Below are positions 30,921 to 38,506 of a stretch of 64,000 bases of DNA, piece by piece. The translations under genes and the position numbers were made by a program. The stretch covers positions 1,364,001 to 1,428,000 of the forward strand of contig NZ_OY782507.1 in NCBI RefSeq assembly GCF_963677725.1. Direction: 5' to 3'. Within the stretch, counting starts at the first letter, position 1. Every line of letters starts with the position of its first letter. This DNA comes from an uncultured Cohaesibacter sp. GTDB lineage: Bacteria > Pseudomonadota > Alphaproteobacteria > Rhizobiales > Cohaesibacteraceae. Under the pieces are notes generated by a model. It worked only from the letters and a program-made list of their open reading frames with translations. It was not told the origin of the DNA and did no database searches.

Positions 30921-31877
30921 ATGTCAAACGCTCACCCAATCACAACCACCACAGACGCCCTTCAAATCATCAGGGAGGCACTAGACGCCAATGGCGATGG
31001 TCCTCCGCGCCCCCATCCAACGACAATTGATCGGAACCGGATCGCGAGAATGGCCGCCTTGTTCGGCACTCGCTCACTTGATTATCGCGGCATTGACGAA
31101 GAAAGCCATCTCAGAGACCTAGCTGATGCAATAGGCACCGCAAAGGCTCCTCAGTTTCTTGACCCCATCACTATTTGGTGGGGTGGCGATCGGTATTACG
31201 TAATCGACGGGCACATGAGATTACGCGCCTACGCCAGCAAGGGCATCGCAAAGGGCATCCCTGTCGAGATCTTTGAAGGATCACTCGATGACGCAATGGC
31301 GCAAAGCGCAATATTAAACTCCAAGAACCAGCTTCCGATGACAACCGATGATCGCTTGAACTGCGCTTGGCGTTTGGTCTTAGTGAGCGATCTTTCAAAG
31401 AAGAAGATTGCTAAGTCTTGTGCCGTGGGGAACGGCTCATTGGGAAATATGAGAAAGGTAAAAGCTCACTTCATGGACGAACTCGGCAAATCACTTCAGG
31501 ACCTTTGCGACATGACGTGGAAAGATGCGCGGTACGAGGCAGCAGGGCACCAAAAGAAGGAGCCTTCGGATTTTGATGCTGAAATGCAAAAACGCGCTCT
31601 GCGTTTCTCCAAGGACATCGCGAGAGCGGTTGGGCCAAGGATCTTTCAGGATCCCGAGGCGTTTGCGTTGGCGCTCTCAATGATGGACAAGCGCTTACCC
31701 AAGATGCTCATGCAATCCTTTGAATGGGATGATGCACTGAGAGAAACCATAGTTGAAATGAGAACGGAAATGGACGAGGCAGACGAGCTATCCGAACACT
31801 GGGAGCAACAGCAAAAGAGCAGAGAAGCCGCTGAGGCCGCGCGGTTGGCCGAATGGGGTGAGGAAGAGGACTATTAG
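30921..31877 (+). CDS. ParB/Srx-fold nuclease-like protein
   Basis: A 318-residue protein. The N-terminal half has the ParB-like domain: DPITIWWGGDRYYVIDGHMR with the GHxR motif, followed by LRAYASKG. A helix-turn-helix-like segment comes after it (SDLSKKKIAKSCAVGNGSLG). The C-terminus is a charged coiled coil. Proteins like this occur on alphaproteobacterial islands, where they may control transcription or stabilise the element; some of the fold bind CTP. ATG 30921 is chosen because AAGGA precedes it; ATG 30900 lies inside the inverted repeat. Confidence 0.75.
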   Translation: MSNAHPITTTTDALQIIREALDANGDGPPRPHPTTIDRNRIARMAALFGTRSLDYRGIDEESHLRDLADAIGTAKAPQFLDPITIWWGGDRYYVIDGHMRLRAYASKGIAKGIPVEIFEGSLDDAMAQSAILNSKNQLPMTTDDRLNCAWRLVLVSDLSKKKIAKSCAVGNGSLGNMRKVKAHFMDELGKSLQDLCDMTWKDARYEAAGHQKKEPSDFDAEMQKRALRFSKDIARAVGPRIFQDPEAFALALSMMDKRLPKMLMQSFEWDDALRETIVEMRTEMDEADELSEHWEQQQKSREAAEAARLAEWGEEEDY

Positions 31878-32083
31878 GTGTCCATGCCTACATGTCCAAA
31901 ATGGACAGTTTGCACCGAATTCATCGGGAGGGCGGCATTTGTTGCCCTTCCCTTCGGGCCCACATTTTTTGGGAAATTTTTGAAGCCATATACTTAGGTG
32001 CGTGTTCGTTGGAATTACCCCCGTAGGGGGGGGGCTTGCGCCTCCGTGTGATAAATATCGCACAAACTTCTTGTGGAGGCAGA
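31878..32083. other. Non-coding gap with a short inverted repeat
   Basis: TGTCCAAAATGGACA at 31893-31907 is an inverted repeat sharing the TGTCC half of the candidate res site near 32689. No gene is seen. Confidence 0.4.
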
Positions 32084-32638
32084 TCAGGCTTGGCCCTTCT
32101 CTTCCTCAAGCAACCGATAGACACTTGACCGAGCAACGCCCAGTTCCTTGGCAATCGCTGCGGGTCCCCGGCCCTCTTGCTGGAGTTTTACGACAGCCTG
32201 TCGATCAATGGTCTTTTTGCGGCCCCGATACTTCCCGGCTTCCTTGGCCTTGGCTATGCCTTCAAGTTGACGCTCTCGCCTGATGTTGGTCTCGAACTCC
32301 GCGAAGACACCAAGCATCTGAAGGAAGGCATTGCCCGTTGCTGTGCTGGTGTCGATGTTCTGTTCGGTCACCTCAAGGGAAGCCCCCTTGCTCCTCAATT
32401 CCGCAACCACAGATGACAGGTCTGCCACCGAACGGGCCAGACGATCAATCCGAGTGATCACCAATGCGTCACCCTCACGGATGAAGTCTAGAAGGTTCCG
32501 CAGTTCTGATCGTTTCTTGAGGCTGGTGCCTGACTGCTTCTCTTCCCTGATCATGTCGGTGCGGGGTTCGAGCTGTTGGCGTTGAACTGTCAGATCTTGG
32601 TCGGTCGTGCTGACACGTGCATATCCATATTTGGTCAC
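32084..32638 (-). CDS. Serine recombinase (Tn3-type resolvase/invertase)
   Basis: A 184-residue protein with the catalytic Ser10 in YARVSTTDQ, the arginine-containing RIDRLARSVADL helix and a C-terminal helix-turn-helix (GPAAIAKELGVARSSVYRLL). Length is usual for a resolvase. It could resolve dimers or invert DNA. It is the only island gene on the minus strand, with a candidate res site directly upstream. Confidence 0.92.
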   Translation of the reverse strand: MTKYGYARVSTTDQDLTVQRQQLEPRTDMIREEKQSGTSLKKRSELRNLLDFIREGDALVITRIDRLARSVADLSSVVAELRSKGASLEVTEQNIDTSTATGNAFLQMLGVFAEFETNIRRERQLEGIAKAKEAGKYRGRKKTIDRQAVVKLQQEGRGPAAIAKELGVARSSVYRLLEEEKGQA

Positions 32639-32654
32639 TGTGTGTCTCCCATAA

Positions 32655-32722
32655 TGTCCGAATAGGGTCTAGACATGACAGTATCATGTGTCCGATAATT
32701 GCAAAACAATTCAAATAGGACG
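32655..32722. promoter_or_regulatory. Candidate res site upstream of the resolvase
   Basis: Two copies of TGTCCGA start at 32655 and 32689. The second continues as TGTCCGATAATT, matching the half-site of Tn3-family res sites (TGTCYGATAATT), and AATAGGAC follows at a distance suited to an inverted partner. The first forms TGTC-N13-GACA (32655-32675). Subsite limits are uncertain. Confidence 0.5.
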
Positions 32723-32874
32723 GTCCACAAGCAACCTCAGGACGTCCTCCTAGGGTATACTCAAAAAACACTTCAACTAATAGAACATTTTTCCGTGACG
32801 GCTACCATAGATTGTCTATAGTCGGTGATCACGAGGCTCATCATCAAAGGTTCAATCCAAAGGAACAAGATCAA

Positions 32875-34215
32875 ATGGCAACCGAGTTTTCTATTAAAAG
32901 GATCGACGACAAAAGCCTAATAAGGATCTTTGAGAAAGCACAGAGTGCGGGACAAAAGGCTTTAGATGAAACTCAAGCAGAAAATAGGACAGTTAGTGTC
33001 ACCGGTCGCGAAATTTCTCTGCAATTCTCCTCCAATCTTCCTTGGCAAATCGATACCAAAGAAATTTTGAAATCGAAAACGATCCAATACGCTATCAATA
33101 CTGCTACACTCCGCTTGAGTCTTCGTTTAAAAGTCCAGAACAATCAGCAGGAGCAAAATGAGTACGTCGCTTTTCAATTGCGCCGAGGAGATTCAGGGCC
33201 ACTTGTCGACACTTTCCAAATTTCAAACAGCACTCACAACACCGGCATCCGCGGAAAGCAAGAAGTTGCTGCTCAAAAAGCCATGCATTCAGTCCTTTCT
33301 AAGTTGCTGCAACCCGTTAGCCCCGAGGATGGCGGTTTGGTACCGACGCTTTCGAACTTAGCCGAAGGCTTCAACACAACTTACCAGCGCATAACTTTCG
33401 AATTGTCCGATGCTATCAAGGCAGTCAATTCAGAGCGAGCAAAGCAGCTATCTGACTTTCAAGAAGAAGGGAAGCGGCTGAGGGAAGAAGCAGCTTCAGA
33501 ACGCGACAAACTGTTAAAAGAGGCTCACCAAAAGACCCAAAGGGATCGCGACGAGATTGAGAGTATACGAAGTCAACTCGCTGAAGAATGGACCAAACTT
33601 GAAATCAGTAGCCACAAGGATTCTCGTCGGAAGCAGTTTCAAAAGCTTCAAGATGACCTTCAGTCAACGCTCAGTGAGCCCGTTGCCGACAAAGGTTTGC
33701 GAAACACACGTTGGGCGGTCTTCTGGGCACTATGCACAGCAGGAATCGCTGCTGGCTTCTTCGCATACCTGACCATTTCTAGCCAACCAGACCTAAAAAC
33801 AGATACTGCATCACTCCTGTTTCCGGCCATTCGCTCTATCATCTTAACCTTTGCTTCTATCGGTTCATTCCTAGGGGCCGCTGCTTGGTTGCGCTATTTC
33901 TACGTTCGCGACCTCCAAGCGCAAGAGGAACTGCGTCGTTTCCGCAATGACATGGCTAGAGCATCTTGGGTGATGGATGCCGCACTTGAGATCCGCAAAG
34001 AGCACAATGAAGAAATTCCTCCACAATGGATCGCGGGTGTAACGGAAGGACTGTTTGCCGCAAAAGGCAAGGAAACGCTTGAAGAAGGGGCACAAGCCTT
34101 AGCGGCTTTGATGGGCCTTTCAGCATCTGCCTCTTTTGGCTCTAGTGGGGCAACATTTGAGCTCAACAAAAAAGGCGGGAAAAAAATTGCTGCGGCTGGC
34201 AAACAGCTCGAGTAG
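32875..34215 (+). CDS. Island membrane protein with long coiled coil (unknown)
   Basis: A 446-residue protein from ATG 32875, preceded by AAAGGA. Residues 1-150 form a beta-rich soluble domain. A long charged coiled coil follows (about 175-265; e.g. EEGKRLREEAASERDKLLKE). Two transmembrane helices come next (WAVFWALCTAGIAAGFFAYL and SIILTFASIGSFLGAAAWL), then a helical cytosolic tail with an Ala/Gly/Ser-rich segment. I recognise no family. The layout of a sensing domain, coiled coil and paired helices resembles membrane effectors of phage-defence modules, but that is inference only. Confidence 0.7.
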   Translation: MATEFSIKRIDDKSLIRIFEKAQSAGQKALDETQAENRTVSVTGREISLQFSSNLPWQIDTKEILKSKTIQYAINTATLRLSLRLKVQNNQQEQNEYVAFQLRRGDSGPLVDTFQISNSTHNTGIRGKQEVAAQKAMHSVLSKLLQPVSPEDGGLVPTLSNLAEGFNTTYQRITFELSDAIKAVNSERAKQLSDFQEEGKRLREEAASERDKLLKEAHQKTQRDRDEIESIRSQLAEEWTKLEISSHKDSRRKQFQKLQDDLQSTLSEPVADKGLRNTRWAVFWALCTAGIAAGFFAYLTISSQPDLKTDTASLLFPAIRSIILTFASIGSFLGAAAWLRYFYVRDLQAQEELRRFRNDMARASWVMDAALEIRKEHNEEIPPQWIAGVTEGLFAAKGKETLEEGAQALAALMGLSASASFGSSGATFELNKKGGKKIAAAGKQLE

Positions 34216-34299
34216 CGATGCATTCGATCAAGTTTCGGTCCCAGTACTTTGGGTTCAGAAACCCGGAAAACCAATAGTAATTCGCTCCGGAGTTAGATC

Positions 34300-35121
34300 A
34301 TGAAAGAGCAACCACAGTTGACACTTCGAATTGAAACGGAAGATCCAATCGAACTCCGTGCATTTGTCGGAGCATTTACATCGCTCGCAAGCGAGTTTGA
34401 GCGCCAAATTAAAGACCTTGTTCCTGACGGAAGATCAGAGGGACAAATATACGTAAGAGAGGTTCGCAAAGGCTCAATCGAAGCAGACTTGCTTCCATAT
34501 TTGACAGCATTAGCGCCTTTTATCGCCCATCTCGATCAGGCATTGATAGTCGATCAGTTTGTTGAGACTTGGGGCAGAAGAATCTCTGCTTTGATATCGG
34601 GTGAGCTCGAAGGTTGGGTGCCTTCCAAAAATGATCTGAAAACCATCGCGGACGCGACAGAGGCTATCGCCTGTGATCCTATGGGAAGCTCCACCTTGGA
34701 GGCAGTCTACTTCAAAGATGGCAAGCGTCAGGTAACAGCTTCCTTCAAGTTTTCAACTCCCGAGGCCAAGCAAGCCCAGAAAACCATTGATGCTCAGTAC
34801 AAGCTGCTTGATCAATCCGAGAATGAAACCAAAGAGCGTCTTCTTATGGTGTTTACTAGGACAGATGTCGGGAATGCAAAAGTTGGGAAACGCTCAGGCG
34901 AAAGGGTCCTAATTGAAGAGCTCTCGAACAAACCCTTGGCAATTATGTATTCGTCTGAGCTCGCCGAGGAACGCATCAAACACGAAATCAGGGAAGCGGA
35001 GGGCAATGTCTACAAGAAAGGATTTGTTGTGGATGTGAATGTCAAGACAGTCAATCAACGACCTTCCGTCTACGCTATCACTAACGTTCATACTGTGCTC
35101 GATCTTCCGGACGACGAATAA
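34300..35121 (+). CDS. Island soluble protein paired with the coiled-coil membrane protein (unknown)
   Basis: A 273-residue soluble protein, 84 bp after the membrane-protein gene and in the same direction. The N-terminal 95 residues contain GQIYVREVRKGSIEADLLPY followed by LTALAPFIAHLDQAL, a pattern (small beta unit with a conserved KGS turn, then a helix) seen in many uncharacterised proteins. The C-terminal half is alpha/beta and ends VHTVLDLPDDE. There is no signal peptide or helix for the membrane. It probably works with the upstream gene. Confidence 0.65.
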   Translation: MKEQPQLTLRIETEDPIELRAFVGAFTSLASEFERQIKDLVPDGRSEGQIYVREVRKGSIEADLLPYLTALAPFIAHLDQALIVDQFVETWGRRISALISGELEGWVPSKNDLKTIADATEAIACDPMGSSTLEAVYFKDGKRQVTASFKFSTPEAKQAQKTIDAQYKLLDQSENETKERLLMVFTRTDVGNAKVGKRSGERVLIEELSNKPLAIMYSSELAEERIKHEIREAEGNVYKKGFVVDVNVKTVNQRPSVYAITNVHTVLDLPDDE

Positions 35122-35249
35122 CTGTCGACGTAACGCACCCCCGTAAAAAAGTATCTTCGTACTTGAAAAATGTTACATTGATATGTTACTGTCGCTCCCA
35201 ACAAGGAAAGATTAAGCCATTGTTACTTATGGATTTTTTGGAAAATTTG

Positions 35250-35279
35250 CGAGAGTTCAATTCTCTCTTGCAGCACCAT
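35250..35279. repeat. attR core (30-bp direct repeat, right copy)
   Basis: Identical to 28197-28226 and carrying the 3' part of tRNA-Thr. It marks the right end of the island. Confidence 0.95.
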
Positions 35280-35305
35280 TTTCTCCTTTCAGTAAAAAAG
35301 ACGCT

Positions 35306-35333
35306 AACACCTTGAACGGTAAGGTGGTTTTTG
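35306..35333 (+). terminator. Probable original tRNA-Thr terminator, displaced by the island
   Basis: AACACCTT pairs with AAGGTG-G-TT around GAACGGT, ending in five T residues. It lies 26 bp past the tRNA 3' copy, where the terminator of an undisturbed tRNA-Thr gene would be expected. Confidence 0.6.
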
Positions 35334-35582
35334 GTGTTCTATTGCCCTCATTTCGCTTGTATTCCAAACGCTCAGAAAACGCCAATCTGAGGACGATTTT
35401 CTGCAAGTTAAAATAACAAAAATCCCATATTTTACAAATACTTGACAAGAATCACATAGAGAATCCAAGCAATTCCGATGCCCTTGCCCCGGATTTGGAC
35501 TCTTTTTCCAGTTTGTCGGTGATGATGAGCTTATTCTTGCCAACTTTTCAATTTTGCGCACATGGGCCCGCACAGCTGTGGC

Positions 35583-35711
35583 TCAGTCTGTTTCGACCAA
35601 CCAATCCAACAAGCTATCAATCTGCTTCTCAAGCTTCACAGCGTCGTGTTGGACAGCCTTCTGCATGGCATCGAGATGGTGCTCGTGTTGGTTCCATGAG
35701 TCGTAGAACAT
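35583..35711 (-). pseudogene. Fragment resembling the C-terminus of a recombinase
   Basis: A 42-codon minus-strand frame ends KLEKQIDSLLDWLVETD and is amphipathic throughout, like the helical C-terminal part of large serine recombinases. It is closed by an in-frame TGA a little upstream, so only a remnant remains. The rest of the stretch from 35334 to 35839 shows nothing I can name. Confidence 0.3.
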
Positions 35712-35839
35712 GGTTTTGATAAAGGTGAAGAGCTTTCAGCACGCGGGGAGGATTAGCCCGGTAGCGCTTAGGGAAGATGCTGCTTTGACAGCAAAAGCGT
35801 GACAGATCAACCACGGGCCAATCTGTCACCGCTGCTTTG

Positions 35840-37288
35840 TCAGACGCTGTAACAGAGATATTTCTGTTCCAGAAAGTCCTCAATACCGTATTTGGAGCCC
35901 TCGCGTCCGAGACCGGAAGACTTGACGCCTCCGAAGGGCGCTTCGGCGGTGGAGACAAGGCCGGTATTGATGCCCACCATGCCGCTTTCCAATTCTTCGG
36001 CGACACGCCAGACAGTTGAAATGTCCCGAGCATAGAAATAGGCGGCCAACCCAAACTCGGTGTTGTTGGCAAGCTCTATGGCTTCTTCCACGGTTTCAAA
36101 CGTGATCACCGGGGCAACCGGGCCGAATGTTTCTTCGGACAGGACTTTCATGCCAGCGCTGACTTCGGACAACAGGGTTGGCTCAAAAAAGGTGCCGCCA
36201 AGTTCGGATCGCTTGCCACCGGTCTGGATCTTGGCGCCTTTCGACACTGCATCAGAGATATGGTCTTCGACCTTTTCAAGCCCTGCCTCATCGATCAGGG
36301 GGCCGATGGTGACGCCGTCCTGCATGCCATTGCCGACCTTGAGTTTGCTGATGGCGTCCGCCAGTTTCTCGGTAAATGCCTCGGCCACGCCGCTCTGAAC
36401 ATAGATGCGGTTGGCGCAAACACAGGTCTGGCCGGAATTGCGATATTTGGCGATCATCGCCCCCTCGACCGCGGAATCGAGATCAGCGTCATTGAAGACC
36501 AGAAATGGCGCATTGCCACCCAGTTCCAACGATAGCTTCTTGATGTCATGGGCACATTGCTGCATCAGGATGCGACCAACTTGCGTTGAGCCTGTGAAGG
36601 TAAGCTTGCGCACCTTGGGGTTGGTACAGAGCTCTTTGCCCACGCCCTTGGAATCGGAACTGGTGACAATCGACAAGACACCCTTGGGCACCCCTGCCCG
36701 TTCGGCCAGAACCGCCATGGCAAGCGCCGACAAGGGGGTTTTTTCAGCCGGACGACCGACAAACGTGCATCCCGATGCCAAGGCGGGGGCCACCTTGCGG
36801 GCGATCATCGCATTTGGGAAGTTCCAGGGGGTGATTGACCCGACAACCCCAATGGGCTGTTTGATCACGACGATGCGCTTGTCTTCCTGATGGCCCGGAA
36901 TGACATCGCCATAGACCCGGCGTCCTTCCTCTGCGAACCACTGAATGAAGGATGCCCCATAGGCAATTTCGCCCTTGGCCTCGGCGAGAGGTTTGCCCAT
37001 TTCGGCGGTCAGGATTTTGGCTAGATCGTCCTGATGCTCCAGCAGCAAATCGTTCCAGCGCAACAGGATTGCACAGCGTTCCTTGGCGGTCTTGGATCGC
37101 CACGCCTTCTGCGCCACATAGGCCGCGTCGATGGCGCTGGCGACATCTTCGGCAGACAAATCCGCTACATCGGCGATTTTTTCCCCGGTTGCAGGGTTCG
37201 TTACGCTGAAGGTTTTACCGTTTGAGACCCACTCACCCCCAAGAAAGGCGCGGTGTTCCAACAGGCTTTGATCGGAAAGCTCCAACAT
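35840..37288 (-). CDS. gabD: NAD(P)-dependent succinate-semialdehyde dehydrogenase
   Basis: A 482-residue aldehyde dehydrogenase with GSITPWNFPNAM, FTGSTQVGR, catalytic Glu255 (SLELGGNAP) and Cys289 (NSGQTCVCANR). It closely follows the GabD pattern and would oxidise succinate semialdehyde to succinate, the last step of a GHB/gamma-butyrolactone route (BlcA/AttK role). Residue 179 is Arg (FVGRPAEKTP), where the cofactor-binding Lys of ALDHs is usual. It is the last gene of the long operon, 31 bp after the alcohol dehydrogenase. Confidence 0.88.
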   Translation of the reverse strand: MLELSDQSLLEHRAFLGGEWVSNGKTFSVTNPATGEKIADVADLSAEDVASAIDAAYVAQKAWRSKTAKERCAILLRWNDLLLEHQDDLAKILTAEMGKPLAEAKGEIAYGASFIQWFAEEGRRVYGDVIPGHQEDKRIVVIKQPIGVVGSITPWNFPNAMIARKVAPALASGCTFVGRPAEKTPLSALAMAVLAERAGVPKGVLSIVTSSDSKGVGKELCTNPKVRKLTFTGSTQVGRILMQQCAHDIKKLSLELGGNAPFLVFNDADLDSAVEGAMIAKYRNSGQTCVCANRIYVQSGVAEAFTEKLADAISKLKVGNGMQDGVTIGPLIDEAGLEKVEDHISDAVSKGAKIQTGGKRSELGGTFFEPTLLSEVSAGMKVLSEETFGPVAPVITFETVEEAIELANNTEFGLAAYFYARDISTVWRVAEELESGMVGINTGLVSTAEAPFGGVKSSGLGREGSKYGIEDFLEQKYLCYSV

Positions 37289-37319
37289 GGCATCCCATCC
37301 TTTCTGCTTCTGATGTCAT

Positions 37320-38477
37320 TTAATAGGCAGCCCGATAAATAGCAAGCGCATCGGCTTCTTCCATCGGGCGAGGGTTGTTGACGAGGAGACGCGTCTGGTT
37401 CATCGCATCAGAGGCAAGCTTTGGCAGCATATCTTCGGGCACATTCATGGCCCTCAGATTCGTCGGCAATCCGCACTCCGTAGTCAGCTCCGCCAAGCGA
37501 TCACAGAAGGCAGCAGCGCGTTCCTGTCCTTCGAATCGGGACAATTCAGGAAAGGCGAAAGGTGCCAGCTCCGCGTAGGGTTCATGGGAGGTGACGATAT
37601 TGAAGCGCAGCACATGCGGCAGGACAAGGGCGTTGGACAGTCCATGCGGGATATGGAAATGCCCGCCAAGCGGATAGGCCAGTGCATGGACAGCAGCCAC
37701 AGGCGAATTGGCAAAGGCCTGCCCTGCGAGCATGGAGCCAAGCAGCATATTGCCACGCGCCACTTCGTCGCTTCCGGTCTGAACGGCCTTCAGAACCGAT
37801 GGTCCCATTAAAGAAAGGGCCTGCGTGGCGAGCATCCGCGAAACCGGATTGTTGTTGGCACTGGCCGAAGCATAGGCTTCTATCGCATGCACCATGGCGT
37901 CGATGCCCGTGGCCGCTGTGATATGCGGCGGCAGGCCATAAGTCAGCTCAGGATCGAGCAAAGCAATATCGGGCAAAATCACCGGCGAGAGAACAGCCAT
38001 TTTTTCATTGGTGCCAGTGGTGACAACGGAAATTGGGGTCACTTCGGAGCCTGTTCCGGCAGTTGTCGGCACAAGGATGAGCGGCAGCCTTAGTCCCTTG
38101 ACATTGCCAATGCCGTAAACATCCTTGAGTTCCTCGTCACTCCTTGCCAACAGGGCGACCAGTTTGGCCACATCAAGGGATGATCCGCCACCAAATCCGA
38201 GGACACCGTCAACATTGCTGTCTTTTGCCCGTTCGGCGGCCGAAAGAACAACCGCTTCGGGCGGATCGGCTTCCACGTCCGAGAAGAGTTCGACCGCGAC
38301 ACCGGCACCCTCGAGTGCTTTTAAGGCGCGGTCCACCAGACCGGTGGCGACCATGCCCGGATCAGTCACCAGCATGATCCGGTCCCCGATCTCCGCTTTG
38401 ACAATCTCTCCCACCTGGGCAAACAGCCCAACTCCGAACCGGATCGATTGCAACGTATTGAAAGTAAATGGTTTCAT
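37320..38477 (-). CDS. Iron-containing alcohol dehydrogenase, probable 4-hydroxybutyrate dehydrogenase
   Basis: About 385 residues from ATG 38477 after GAGGAG; the frame extends 11 codons upstream. Group III alcohol dehydrogenase: nucleotide site GFGGGSSLDVAK, TTAGTGSEVT and metal ligands in GIDAMVHAIEAY and HALAYPLGGHFHIPHG. Beside an SSADH and a BlcC-type lactonase it most likely oxidises 4-hydroxybutyrate to succinate semialdehyde (BlcB/AttL role). The substrate is inferred from context. Confidence 0.85.
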   Translation of the reverse strand: MKPFTFNTLQSIRFGVGLFAQVGEIVKAEIGDRIMLVTDPGMVATGLVDRALKALEGAGVAVELFSDVEADPPEAVVLSAAERAKDSNVDGVLGFGGGSSLDVAKLVALLARSDEELKDVYGIGNVKGLRLPLILVPTTAGTGSEVTPISVVTTGTNEKMAVLSPVILPDIALLDPELTYGLPPHITAATGIDAMVHAIEAYASASANNNPVSRMLATQALSLMGPSVLKAVQTGSDEVARGNMLLGSMLAGQAFANSPVAAVHALAYPLGGHFHIPHGLSNALVLPHVLRFNIVTSHEPYAELAPFAFPELSRFEGQERAAAFCDRLAELTTECGLPTNLRAMNVPEDMLPKLASDAMNQTRLLVNNPRPMEEADALAIYRAAY

Positions 38478-38506
38478 ATTCTTCTCCTCCCAGAATTTCC
38501 CCTCGT

